From the NCBI GenBank assembly GCA_046329195.1, contig JAXLVB010000002.1, forward strand, positions 1,984,001 to 2,048,000: a stretch of DNA of 64,000 nt, given 5' to 3'. Below are positions 27,725 to 36,110 of this stretch, in pieces (positions within the stretch are counted from its first letter, which is position 1; every line of letters begins with the position of its first letter). The position numbers and the translations under genes were made by a program. The notes below the pieces were generated by a model. It was given only the letters and a program-made list of their open reading frames with translations, did no database searches and was not told the origin of the DNA. Source of the stretch: JAXLVB01 sp046329195 (lineage in GTDB: Bacteria; Bacteroidota; Bacteroidia; Cytophagales; Spirosomataceae).

Positions 27725-28930
27725 TTAATGAATACCAATGGTATCCCGAGTGCTATCCTTATCTCCTGTTACCAATCCCCCACTCCGAACAGATCCTAAC
27801 AACAAGATACCTGCCAAGTGAGGAGTGGCCATTGAAGTACCGCTAAGTGTAGCATACCCACCTGTCTTATAGCAGGAATAAATACTAACTCCTGGCTCTG
27901 AATAATCAATAGGAGGGTTGGCATAGTTAGAGAACGAAGCAAATACATCACCACTACCAAAAGCAGATACAGTATAAAGATTAGTTGCATTGGCTCTTGC
28001 CGGTGAAGTATTGTTGGCATTAGCCGCACTGTTACCAGCAGCCACACATACTCTAACTCCTTTAGCTGCAATTGCTTTTACGGCATTATCCATAGCCGTA
28101 CTGACCGAGCCTCCTAAGCTCAAGTTGGCAACGTCGTTGACTGCTCCATAGGTAGCTACCCAATTACAACCCGATACTACCTGCGAAGTAGAACCTGAAC
28201 CACTGGAACTAAGTACTTTTATACCAATTACTGGGGCTCCTGCTGCTACTCCAACCGAACCAATCGTGTTGTTTTTGGCTCCGATAATTCCTGCTACGTG
28301 TGAGCCGTGTCCGTTATCGTCATTGGCAGTAGCAGTACCAGTAAATGACTTGCATTTAGCGGTAACGACGTTCAGATCTGGGTGGGTAAGGTCCACTCCT
28401 GTATCTATAATCCATGCTTGGCGAGGGCCCGTATAGTTTACGCCTCCATTTACTCTGGTAATACCCCACGGTAACGTTTGTGCTTGGGTACTTACTCCAA
28501 GTGAAACTATATCGGTAGTTTCGATAGGGTCGTCCAACGTCCAGACTTGGTCTTGCTCTACGTAATCAACGTTAGGGTTTTTACGGAGTGCTTCTACCTC
28601 GTCGGCATCTAAATTTTTAATAGCAAAACCGTGCGTCACGCCAAAAACTTGGAGAATGTCATCCTCTGCAAACTCAACATTAGCCATACGGAGAGTAGCT
28701 CTACTGTAGTCACGCACTACGTTTAGCATTCCTTCGTAGGTAGGGGCCGAAAAACGACCATTTGCAAAAGCCGATTCTTTGTACATAACTAAGTACTGGC
28801 CAGGAATCACCTGACCGTTTTCGGCCTTCACAGCATCAGCTGTTGGTACCACTGATTCATTTTGCTGGCATCCTGCCACAAGTAGCAAGCCCAAAGCAAG
28901 GGAAGATAGAAAGTGTAATTTCTTTTTCAT
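27725..28930 (-). CDS. Subtilisin-like serine protease, lipoprotein (copy 2)
   Basis: A 401-residue S8 protease with the same plan as its downstream neighbour: lipoprotein signal (LLVAGCQ, Cys21), I9-type propeptide and catalytic domain with Asp176 (WIIDTGVD), His208 (NGHGSHVAG) and Ser366 (SGTSMATPH). The two proteins align almost without gaps and look about three-quarters identical by eye, so they are a tandem duplication. A terminator-like hairpin lies between them, so each may have its own promoter. Substrates are unknown. Confidence 0.93.
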   Translation of the reverse strand: MKKKLHFLSSLALGLLLVAGCQQNESVVPTADAVKAENGQVIPGQYLVMYKESAFANGRFSAPTYEGMLNVVRDYSRATLRMANVEFAEDDILQVFGVTHGFAIKNLDADEVEALRKNPNVDYVEQDQVWTLDDPIETTDIVSLGVSTQAQTLPWGITRVNGGVNYTGPRQAWIIDTGVDLTHPDLNVVTAKCKSFTGTATANDDNGHGSHVAGIIGAKNNTIGSVGVAAGAPVIGIKVLSSSGSGSTSQVVSGCNWVATYGAVNDVANLSLGGSVSTAMDNAVKAIAAKGVRVCVAAGNSAANANNTSPARANATNLYTVSAFGSGDVFASFSNYANPPIDYSEPGVSIYSCYKTGGYATLSGTSMATPHLAGILLLGSVRSGGLVTGDKDSTRDTIGIH

Positions 28931-29066
28931 TGGAATGAAAGTTGGCGGTTAAAGGAAATTGTTAAGAAGTGAGCGAAGCCTAAAAGCTTCTTATGAGTTT
29001 TGGCTTTCTCTCATTTTGGTAAATTTGAGAAATTACAACGATAAACCAAATAATTAGATTGCTTTT

Positions 29067-29804
29067 TTATTGAACGGTACTTTTTTCACAGTACTGCTTG
29101 ATGGCTGCTGAGGCATCTGCATAGGTAAGTTTTTCGGCTTGTTTCAAAGCCAAGCAGCCTTGTTCTGACTGGTTGAGTTGGATATAGGTAAGCCCCAACG
29201 CATAAAAAGCCTTCCCAAACTTTGTATCCAGTTTGATGGCTTGCTCAAAATCAGCTTTAGCTTTTGCTAAATCATGCTGTTGAAAATAAAGATTCCCACG
29301 ATTGTAATAGGCATTTTTATCGGTGGGTTTCATCGCAATCACTTTCCCAAAATCACCAATCGCTTCATTAAATAATCCTTTGGTGGCTTGAATCATCCCT
29401 CGTTTTAGGTATAACTCCGAGGTATCTGGCTGAAGTTTTACGGCCTGGTTGATGTCGGCCAAGGCGGCATCCCAGTCGCCTTTTTCACCTCTGAGGGTTG
29501 CTCTATTAAAAAAAGGTTGATAATTCTTAGGTTCTAACTCTATGGCTTTGTCGAAGTCTAACTGCGCAGTTGCATAATCTTTCAATTCTAAGTGTGCTAC
29601 TCCACGCATATTGAAGGCATTAGCAATGGATTCATCTTGCTCGATAATGTTGTTAAGCAACTCTACTGACTCTCGAAATTTACCCTCTTTCATCAACTGA
29701 CGAGCTTCGGTTAGTTGTTCATCTGACCGATTGATACAAGCAGTCATGATTAGGGCAATTAGCAAAATGCGTTTCGGAATGATAAAAAATGAGCGCAGTG
29801 GCAT
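29067..29804 (-). CDS. Tetratricopeptide repeat lipoprotein
   Basis: A 245-residue protein with an N-terminal signal ending in LIMTAC (probable lipid-modified Cys) followed by about six tandem TPR units. The repeats show the usual spacing of A/G and Y/F, for example NAFNMRGVAHLELKDYATA and NAYYNRGNLYFQQHDLAKA. TPR arrays mediate protein contacts; no enzymatic domain is present and the partner is unknown. It is divergent from the SRP RNA. Confidence 0.88.
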   Translation of the reverse strand: MPLRSFFIIPKRILLIALIMTACINRSDEQLTEARQLMKEGKFRESVELLNNIIEQDESIANAFNMRGVAHLELKDYATAQLDFDKAIELEPKNYQPFFNRATLRGEKGDWDAALADINQAVKLQPDTSELYLKRGMIQATKGLFNEAIGDFGKVIAMKPTDKNAYYNRGNLYFQQHDLAKAKADFEQAIKLDTKFGKAFYALGLTYIQLNQSEQGCLALKQAEKLTYADASAAIKQYCEKSTVQ

Positions 29805-29951
29805 GGTGAAAGCACGATTATGATTCTATCAATTCATTTAGGGCAAAAAATGAGCAATAAAGCCCATACACCTAAACACTTATCTTTTAGAACCTTAGCT
29901 AATTTTAGGCTGAAAAATATTACAAATACATCCTACAATTCTACAGAAAAT

Positions 29952-29982
29952 TTTGACAGAAACATAAAACCTACCATCTTTG
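29952..29982 (+). promoter_or_regulatory. Promoter of the SRP RNA gene
   Basis: TTTG (29952-29955) and CATCTTTG (29975-29982, one mismatch to TAnnTTTG) are separated by 19 nt, as in Bacteroidota housekeeping promoters. The RNA stem begins 5 bp after the -7 element, matching the expected initiation point. Confidence 0.75.
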
Positions 29983-29986
29983 CACC

Positions 29987-30066
29987 GGCAAATTACCAGC
30001 TCCTGCTGAATCCCCCAGGTCTTGACCGAAGCAAGGGTAGGTGGTCGTAGCGGTGAATTTGCCACT
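29987..30066 (+). ncRNA. ffs: Signal recognition particle RNA (small bacterial type)
   Basis: The RNA that binds Ffh and guides nascent membrane proteins to the translocon. The terminal stem pairs GGCAAATT (29987-29994) with AATTTGCC (30056-30063). Inside lie the conserved TGCTGAATCCCCCAGG and the domain IV 3' side GAAGCAAGGGTAGG, giving the symmetric CAGG/AGCA internal loop contacted by the Ffh M domain. A run of eight T follows at 30066-30073 as the terminator. The apical segment is TCTTGACCGA instead of the usual GGAA-type tetraloop hairpin. Length of about 77-80 nt fits a small Alu-less SRP RNA. Its promoter lies just upstream. Confidence 0.85.
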
Positions 30067-30225
30067 TTTTTTTAGATTGAGGCGTACTGCTTAACCTATG
30101 CCTTTCTTCTTCAATGGCTACGGCTACATATTCCTCTGTTGTTTTAATTGCCACCCAGTTATTCGCCCACACTCCTTTTTTTCGCTCAACTAACCTCTTG
30201 GCGAATAGCTACAATCAACCATTTT

Positions 30226-32190
30226 ATGAAAACAATTTTATGGTATGCTGCATTTTGTGCAAGCATGTGTTTTGCCCAAGCTCAAACTAGCCCCGACAGT
30301 TCTCGTACTCTTTCTGAAGTAACCATTTATGGCTCTCGTATCAACCAAAAAGCCAACGAGTTGGGTCGTAATGTTACAATAGTACAGGCCAAAGACCTCA
30401 AGCGGTTTCCCGTTAATTCGTTAGATGACTTACTACGTTGTTTACCGTCGTTAGAAATCCAAAGTAGAGGTAGTTTTGGCGCTCAGGCCGATGTTACAAT
30501 GCGAGGTAGTACCTTCAACCAAGTCTTGATTTTGTTGGATGGAATACGCCTCAACGACCCATTAACAGGGCATTTTAATGGCTATTTACCCATTACTCCT
30601 GCCGAGATTGAGCAAATTGAAATCATTAGAGGGGCGGGGTCTGCACTATATGGCCCCGATGCAGTAGGAGGTGTCATTAATATTGTTACCAAAACCTTTT
30701 CGCCTTCTACGCAAAAAGAAACTACTGATATTCAGGTGGGAGTGTTACGTGGTGAATGGAACCTCTGGAATGTAAATAGTGGTGCATACCATCAGCAAGG
30801 CAAATGGCAAGTAGGTGGAGGGCTATTGCTCAACACCACAACCGGGCAGCCTCTCGATGCACCGAGTACCAACCGCAATGATGTGGATTTAAAAACGTAT
30901 TCGCTTTCGTTGGGCTATAAACTTACACCCAAACTTAGCTTGGCAACTCGTGCGGCCTTTGACCGCCGTGATTTCAACGCTCAATGGTTTTATACAACCA
31001 GTACTGCCGATTTGTCCCGTGAAACCACTTCTCGCAACTGGTGGCAAGCCCAAGTTCGGATGCAGCATTCGGCTACGCAATACACCGAAGCGCAATTCGT
31101 AACCTCTTATAGTACTGATTTTTATGTATTTAACCCCTCCCCTACCTTTGTACCCAGTAGCCATCGTATGTGGTTTACTAACACACAATTAAACCACTTC
31201 TGGCAATTGAATTCGGCATGGAAATTAGCCATTGGAGGGCAAATGGACCATCGTAAAATTGAGTCAAATGACCGAGGCAATCACGAAACCGCCCATGTTG
31301 GCTTCTATACCACGGCCACCACTCATACGGCGTTTGGACTAACGGCGACTGGAAGCTTACGCTTTGACCATGATCAAAGTTATGGCAATGAGTTTTTGCC
31401 CCAACTCAATCTTAGTTATTTACTCAATAGATCGTTTGGGCTTCGGGCTTCGATTGGTAAAAGTATTCGTGCGGCAGACTTTACAGAGCGGTATGTTTCT
31501 AACAATCTTCCTGGTACACTATCGGCGGGTCGAAATATTGGCTTGGCCAACCTACAAGCCGAACGAGCTACCAATGCAGAATTAGGCTTAGACTGGGTTT
31601 TGGCTCGTGGGCTTACCCTAAAAATGACTGGATTCCTGCGGGATGGCAACAATTTGATTGACTACGTGTCGCTTTCAGGAGCTGAAGTATTTCGGCAAAC
31701 AGGGCTAACTAATATTGCTCAGGATCGGAGTTATCGCTTGGCTCAAAACTTATTCAGCGTACAAACCAAAGGTATTGAAGCTGAACTATGGGCAACGCAC
31801 CAGCTCGGCAAAAGCACCCGAATTGATTTTATGTTGGGCTACACGACCCTTTCTACCAGTAATTCTACGGGAGTGGTATCTCAGTATTTGGCCAATTTTG
31901 CCAAAAACCAAGTCACTGGAATGCTTTCTATTTCGAGCAAACGCCTCAGTTGGACGCTAAGCAGCCAATACAAAGAACGTAATGCTGCTGCGGTAGAAGC
32001 TATTAACCGAAGCCTTACTCCCAACTACACGGTTTTTCACACCAAGCTTGAAGTTGCTGTGTTGCCATCAAGCCTTTATGTAACAGCGCAGGTGCAGAAT
32101 CTATTTGATGCCCAATATGCTGACATTTTAGGAGCTCAAATGCCCAAACGCTGGGCAATGATGGGACTTAGGTGGCAATTCCAAAAATAG
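30226..32190 (+). CDS. TonB-dependent outer-membrane receptor
   Basis: A 654-residue energy-coupled outer-membrane transporter. The ATG at 30226 gives a signal peptide (MKTILWYAAFCASMCFAQAQ); the open frame reaches back to a TTG at 30148 but the extra residues do not look like a leader. A TonB-box-like region (SRTLSEVTIYGSRI) precedes the plug domain (DDLLRCLPSLEIQSRG, ILLDGIRLNDP, EIIRGAGSALYGPDAVGGVINI), and a 22-stranded barrel ends in MGLRWQFQK. It resembles the BtuB/FepA size class without an N-terminal carboxypeptidase-like domain and without a SusD partner, favouring a small cofactor or siderophore over a glycan. No riboswitch was recognised upstream. Confidence 0.92.
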   Translation: MKTILWYAAFCASMCFAQAQTSPDSSRTLSEVTIYGSRINQKANELGRNVTIVQAKDLKRFPVNSLDDLLRCLPSLEIQSRGSFGAQADVTMRGSTFNQVLILLDGIRLNDPLTGHFNGYLPITPAEIEQIEIIRGAGSALYGPDAVGGVINIVTKTFSPSTQKETTDIQVGVLRGEWNLWNVNSGAYHQQGKWQVGGGLLLNTTTGQPLDAPSTNRNDVDLKTYSLSLGYKLTPKLSLATRAAFDRRDFNAQWFYTTSTADLSRETTSRNWWQAQVRMQHSATQYTEAQFVTSYSTDFYVFNPSPTFVPSSHRMWFTNTQLNHFWQLNSAWKLAIGGQMDHRKIESNDRGNHETAHVGFYTTATTHTAFGLTATGSLRFDHDQSYGNEFLPQLNLSYLLNRSFGLRASIGKSIRAADFTERYVSNNLPGTLSAGRNIGLANLQAERATNAELGLDWVLARGLTLKMTGFLRDGNNLIDYVSLSGAEVFRQTGLTNIAQDRSYRLAQNLFSVQTKGIEAELWATHQLGKSTRIDFMLGYTTLSTSNSTGVVSQYLANFAKNQVTGMLSISSKRLSWTLSSQYKERNAAAVEAINRSLTPNYTVFHTKLEVAVLPSSLYVTAQVQNLFDAQYADILGAQMPKRWAMMGLRWQFQK

Positions 32191-32195
32191 AGTTG

Positions 32196-32203
32196 TATAT
32201 TTG
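32196..32203 (+). promoter_or_regulatory. Candidate -7 element upstream of the heptamer repeat and tyrS
   Basis: TATATTTG matches TAnnTTTG exactly, 6 bp after the receptor stop codon. No good -33 TTTG is found (the position falls in the receptor coding end). If used, transcription would start near 32210 and carry the whole tandem repeat into the tyrS leader. Confidence 0.4.
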
Positions 32204-32214
32204 CCGTCCTTTCA

Positions 32215-32388
32215 TTGGGCTACTGGCTACTGGCTACTGGCTACTGGCTACTGGCTACTGGCTACTGGCTACTGGCTACTGGCTACTGGCTACTGGCTAC
32301 TGGCTACTGGCTACTGGCTACTGGCTACAAGAAAATGAAGGTTATTTTTAGTATCGGTACTCGCAAGCAATTTGTCGAGGTACTTTAA
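32215..32388 (+). other. Possible repeat-encoded leader peptide ahead of tyrS
   Basis: A 57-codon frame begins at TTG 32215, reads the heptamer tract as about 5.3 units of GYWLLAT (six Tyr codons in all) and ends with MKVIFSIGTRKQFVEVL before TAA at 32386-32388, 13 bp ahead of the preferred tyrS start. The terminal 17 residues could also be translated alone from ATG 32335. The reading frame is seen directly; expression is speculation. Confidence 0.2.
32218..32328. repeat. Tandem repeat of the 7-mer GGCTACT, about 15.9 copies
   Basis: 111 bp of uninterrupted perfect heptanucleotide repeat between the TonB-dependent receptor and tyrS. Because 7 is not a multiple of 3, every forward frame runs through the same seven codons and contains no stop; the reverse strand has TAG in each cycle. 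Perfect identity of all copies suggests recent or ongoing slippage. Confidence 0.98.
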
Positions 32389-32401
32389 GAGTTTATTCAA
32401 C

Positions 32402-33715
32402 GTGTCGTTCGTACCTAAACACAATTTTATCGAAGAGCTTCGTTGGCGTGGCATGTTGCAAGACATGATTCCTGGCTTAGAAGAACAGCTCCAAAAAGAG
32501 CTTACTGCAGCTTACATCGGCTTCGACCCTACGGCAGCCTCCCTGCACATTGGCAATTTGGCTACCGTCATGCTACTCAAACACTTCCAATTGGCAGGGC
32601 ACAAACCTTTTGCCCTAGTAGGCGGAGCCACTGGCATGATTGGCGACCCTTCGGGCAAAGCGGCTGAGCGAGAGTTTTTGTCAGAAGATACACTTCGATA
32701 CAACCAAGAATGTGTAAAAAAACAATTGTCAAAGTTCTTAGATTTTGATAGTGGCGAAAACTCAGCCGAAATCGTCAATAACTACGATTGGTTCAAAGAT
32801 TTCTCCTTTTTGGGATTTTTGCGTGAGGCTGGTAAATACCTGACGGTAAACTACATGATGTCGAAAGATTCGGTTCAGAAACGCCTTGAAACGGGCATTT
32901 CTTTCACTGAGTTTTCGTATCAGCTCTTGCAAGGTTACGATTTCTACTGGCTTTACAAAAACAAAGGTGTCAAGCTACAAATGGGTGGCTCTGACCAATG
33001 GGGCAACATCACAACAGGCACTGAAATCATCCGCCGCAAAGAAGGCCGTGCCGAAGATGAGGAACGCACTTCGTTTGCCTTAACCACGCCATTGATTACC
33101 AAATCGGATGGGACAAAATTCGGAAAGTCGGAGTCAGGCAATGTTTGGCTTGACCCTACCATGACTTCCCCGTATCAGTTTTATCAGTTTTGGATTAATG
33201 TAGCTGACGAAGACTGTCACCGCTTGCTACGAGTATTTACCTTGTTAAGTAGAGACGAAGTAGTGGAATTGGAGCGTCAACATGCCGAAGCGCCGCACTT
33301 GCGGATTATGCAAAAGGCACTGGCCAAAGACGTAACCAGCCGAGTACATTCGCCCGAAGCGTACGATATGGCCGTAAAAACCTCTGAATTACTCTACGGA
33401 AAAGCCACTCTAGAAACGCTCCAAAGCCTTGACGAACAAACCTTTGTGAGTATTTTTGAAGGCGTACCACAAACCGAAATCACTACCGCCGAGTTTGAAG
33501 CCTGTGCATCGGTTATTGATTTACTTTCGGCGGTAACTCGTGCTGAAATCTATGCTTCAAAAGGAGAAGCCCGTCGTGCCATTCAGGGTAATGCCGTCAG
33601 TATCAACAAAGTAAAAGTAGTTGACTCTTCTCAAGCCAGTGAGTTTTCGTTGCTAAATGGCAAGTTTTTACTGGTAGGTAAGGGCAAAAAGAATCACTTA
33701 ATCAAGGTGGTTTAA
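32402..33715 (+). CDS. tyrS: Tyrosyl-tRNA synthetase
   Basis: Charges tRNA-Tyr. The class I catalytic core is intact: YIGFDPTAASLHIGNL carries the HIGH-like HIGN, followed by GGATGMIGDPSGK, QLLQGYDFYWL, QMGGSDQWGNI and KFGKS as the KMSKS equivalent. A C-terminal S4 RNA-binding domain ends the protein (RRAIQGNAVSINKVKV). No ATG lies before the conserved IEELRWRGML, so the GTG at 32402 is chosen (437 aa); a TTG at 32372 is the alternative, and the frame is closed by TGA at 32336. The leader contains a heptanucleotide tandem repeat. Confidence 0.93.
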   Translation: MSFVPKHNFIEELRWRGMLQDMIPGLEEQLQKELTAAYIGFDPTAASLHIGNLATVMLLKHFQLAGHKPFALVGGATGMIGDPSGKAAEREFLSEDTLRYNQECVKKQLSKFLDFDSGENSAEIVNNYDWFKDFSFLGFLREAGKYLTVNYMMSKDSVQKRLETGISFTEFSYQLLQGYDFYWLYKNKGVKLQMGGSDQWGNITTGTEIIRRKEGRAEDEERTSFALTTPLITKSDGTKFGKSESGNVWLDPTMTSPYQFYQFWINVADEDCHRLLRVFTLLSRDEVVELERQHAEAPHLRIMQKALAKDVTSRVHSPEAYDMAVKTSELLYGKATLETLQSLDEQTFVSIFEGVPQTEITTAEFEACASVIDLLSAVTRAEIYASKGEARRAIQGNAVSINKVKVVDSSQASEFSLLNGKFLLVGKGKKNHLIKVV

Positions 33716-33744
33716 GCCTAATAAAAGATATAATCGGTTTTTGT

Positions 33745-33793
33745 AAACGATGCCATCACGGGTAACTAACCCAACGTGATGGCATCGTTTTTT
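33745..33793. terminator. Bidirectional terminator after tyrS
   Basis: Perfect 16-bp arms (AAACGATGCCATCACG at 33745-33760 and complement at 33775-33790) enclose a 14-nt loop and are followed by T residues. It lies between tyrS and the convergent aminotransferase gene. Confidence 0.9.
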
Positions 33794-33795
33794 GG

Positions 33796-34965
33796 TCAGA
33801 CCGATTTTAATACTTCTACCAGTATTTCCATATCTTCGACCGTGTTGTAAACACTCGGTGCTACCCGAATCACATCGCCCCGAAACGACACATAGACTTT
33901 TCGCTCGGTAAGTAACTGCTGAATTTTCCCCATATCTACCGACCGAGTGCTACGGATACCCAATAAATGGCTGCTTCGCTGCCCTTTGGCTTCGCTCCAA
34001 TAGCCAAAAGATGCAAGCTCTTGAAGGGGGTCTTTCACCAAACCATGAGCGTATGCCTGTACGACCTGAGGTGTCCATTCCAACAGTTGCTCTAAGGCTT
34101 TTATCATCATAGGCAGCAAAATAAAGTTACTTTGTTCGCCCATGCTAAACCGAAAGCCCTTTGGTCGGTAATTGGGCTGGTAGTCCACCAGTGTCCTGAA
34201 TTGGTCACTGCCTTGTCTGTTAATCCAATTGTGCTCAATCGGCGAACCCGTGTCAAAATATTCGCCATAATAGGCCAATCCCATCGAATACGGCCCCATC
34301 ATACACTTGTACCCTGCACAAACTAAGGCATCAGGCTTTACAGCTTCTACATCAAATGGAAAGGCTCCAATGGTCTGCGTACCATCAATGGCCAGCAAAG
34401 CCCCTACTTCTTTGGCTCGTTTAGAAATAGTCACCAAGTCAAACACCGTACCGTCGGTCCAGTGCAAAGGGGGCATCACCACCATACAAGTTTTGTGAGA
34501 AATAGCCTCCAGAATTCGTTCATTCCAGATTTTTCCTCTGTTTTCTAAGGTCTCTGGCGGTGCAACGGTTTTGATAACCAGTTGTTTATCTGCACAAACA
34601 CTATCCCAAGCATAGACATCACTCGGAAACTCTTCGTGCAACACCACTATTTCTTGATGTGGCAAGAGGGAAGGTTTCGCCGCTAAGTTTTTGGCAACCG
34701 TAGCCATGCCATAACTCACCGACGGAATGATAGAAACTCGTTCAGCGTCGGCTCCGTTGATTAAGCGAGCAAATAGTGGCTTGATGGCTTCAACTTCTTC
34801 AAAAAAACTTTCCTGTGTAATTTCATAAGGTCTTGATTTTCGTAAAATCCCCCGAATACCCGCCTCTTCTACCGATTTGAGCAAAGGCGACATCGTAGCA
34901 CAGTTTAAATAATGCACCTCGTCGGGCAACGAAAACAGATGTTTCTGACACGTAAGCATGGCCAT
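33796..34965 (-). CDS. Class V aminotransferase-fold PLP enzyme
   Basis: A 389-residue PLP enzyme of the class V group (cysteine desulfurase, kynureninase and isopenicillin epimerase relatives). Visible features are the N-terminal YLNCATMSP, IDGTQTIGAFPFDVEAV (Asp that contacts the PLP ring nitrogen) and the Schiff-base Lys in AGYKCMMGP. The C-terminal domain contains GIRSTRSVDM and VSFRGDVIRVAPSVYN. No conserved Cys loop of a canonical IscS/SufS is evident and no Fe-S genes adjoin. The reaction cannot be assigned from sequence alone. Confidence 0.85.
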   Translation of the reverse strand: MAMLTCQKHLFSLPDEVHYLNCATMSPLLKSVEEAGIRGILRKSRPYEITQESFFEEVEAIKPLFARLINGADAERVSIIPSVSYGMATVAKNLAAKPSLLPHQEIVVLHEEFPSDVYAWDSVCADKQLVIKTVAPPETLENRGKIWNERILEAISHKTCMVVMPPLHWTDGTVFDLVTISKRAKEVGALLAIDGTQTIGAFPFDVEAVKPDALVCAGYKCMMGPYSMGLAYYGEYFDTGSPIEHNWINRQGSDQFRTLVDYQPNYRPKGFRFSMGEQSNFILLPMMIKALEQLLEWTPQVVQAYAHGLVKDPLQELASFGYWSEAKGQRSSHLLGIRSTRSVDMGKIQQLLTERKVYVSFRGDVIRVAPSVYNTVEDMEILVEVLKSV

Positions 34966-34978
34966 GTTGATTAAAATG

Positions 34979-35010
34979 AAAAAAGCGGAAGATGTCTCTT
35001 TCCGCTTTTT
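34979..35010 (-). terminator. Terminator of the small lipoprotein gene
   Basis: AAAAAGCGGAA pairs with TTCCGCTTTTT around a 9-nt loop, with T runs at both ends. It lies about 30 bp past the stop at 35039 and just upstream of the aminotransferase start. Confidence 0.75.
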
Positions 35011-35038
35011 GGTGGTATGTTGTCACTTTACTGAATCA

Positions 35039-35497
35039 TCAAAGCGGAATCATATTGAAGGTAGCATCTACTTGAGTACCTTTAGTAATTCCTAACGCTT
35101 TGAAGTCGTCGGTCGTGATGGTATATTTTGTTTTAAACTTCAAGGTCGAAGCTGTCAATTCGGTGATGTCCATGGTATAAGCTCCATTATTGATGTCAGC
35201 CGAATTTTCGTTATTCGTGAACTTCCATGTACCTGTAATTTTGGTACCATCGTAATTGGTGAGCGTAGCTGTTCCGTCTGACTTCATGGCAATTTGGAAT
35301 TTAGAGAAATCCAACAAATTGGCCGTGCCGCCTTTTTTGTAGGCTTCTAAAGTAAGTCCTCCGAGTAGTCCTGTCACCGATTCAGCTTGCCAGGTTTTTG
35401 CAATCAACTCGGTACGAGAGGGCGTGGCTTCGTCTTTTTTACAGCCAGTCAAGGCACCAACTAGCAGAAAAGCAAATACAATGAGTCGTGTTTTCAT
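35039..35497 (-). CDS. Small lipocalin-like lipoprotein of unknown function
   Basis: A 152-residue protein with a lipoprotein signal (LLVGALTGCKK) followed by a short beta-rich domain: ELIAKTWQAESV, then DGTATLTNYDG and ITGTWKFTNN. This 'TW...GTW' pattern recalls lipocalin-like DUF4923/DUF5004-type lipoproteins common in Bacteroidota. The ligand is unknown. It lies 55 bp downstream of the membrane protein gene on the same strand and may be co-transcribed. Confidence 0.75.
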   Translation of the reverse strand: MKTRLIVFAFLLVGALTGCKKDEATPSRTELIAKTWQAESVTGLLGGLTLEAYKKGGTANLLDFSKFQIAMKSDGTATLTNYDGTKITGTWKFTNNENSADINNGAYTMDITELTASTLKFKTKYTITTDDFKALGITKGTQVDATFNMIPL

Positions 35498-35552
35498 AAA
35501 TTATAATTGTTGTTTTGAGATGATACAGAAAGGGTAACCGTACATTAAATCA

Positions 35553-36110
35553 TTACGAAAGACTCAAGCGAGGGAAACGGCGTTTGGCCAATTCAAACGC
35601 TCCAAACAAAACGCCTGAGTAAAACAAATCTCCCAAGATACCGTTTTTGAAGAACGGCAAGCCCGACGTGTAGCAAAGCATCAAGCCAGTGGCATTTTGC
35701 GGATAGTTGGCACTATTGAGCCAAACAAAAAAGTTAGAAACCAAAAAGAAAATCACAGATGCCGATAGGCTCGAACCAAGAACATTTGTAAAGTTTACTT
35801 TTTTGAGCGTGATAAAGCCCATCAAAATAATCAGCGCAAACGGCAGGTAAGTAGTGAGCAAAGTACCTGGCCAAAGCGTAAACGTAGGGTAGTATTCACG
35901 ATACACGACATTGTTTAGAATAAGGTCGCTCAACCACAAAGAAGCGCCAGGAATTATGAAGGCCCATTGGCGTTTTGAAAAATATGCAGCACCAAACAAG
36001 CCCATAGCCCCAATTGGTGTAAAGTTGAACGGATGTGGAATCAGTCGGCTCAAAGCAGCTAGTAAGATAATGCCTGCCACTGCGCCAAAACGAATCGTAA
36101 GCTTTTCCAT
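35553..36110 (-). CDS. DUF6580-like integral membrane protein
   Basis: A 185-residue protein with about five membrane segments. The N-terminal half (ALSRLIPHPFNFTPIGAMGLFGAA followed by SKRQWAFIIPGASLWLSDLILN) is characteristic of the DUF6580 family, whose fold resembles the S-component of ECF vitamin transporters. No ECF ATPase genes are nearby. It is divergent from gyrB across 308 bp. A transport role is only an inference from the fold. Confidence 0.75.
   Translation of the reverse strand: MEKLTIRFGAVAGIILLAALSRLIPHPFNFTPIGAMGLFGAAYFSKRQWAFIIPGASLWLSDLILNNVVYREYYPTFTLWPGTLLTTYLPFALIILMGFITLKKVNFTNVLGSSLSASVIFFLVSNFFVWLNSANYPQNATGLMLCYTSGLPFFKNGILGDLFYSGVLFGAFELAKRRFPRLSLS

Noticed and set aside
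30067..30225. Cobalamin or other riboswitch ahead of the TonB-dependent receptor
   Set aside because: No B12-box-like sequence or convincing aptamer core was found; the structured segment just upstream is the SRP RNA.
32218..32328. Possible CRISPR array
   Set aside because: The unit is 7 bp with no spacers, so it is a simple tandem repeat.
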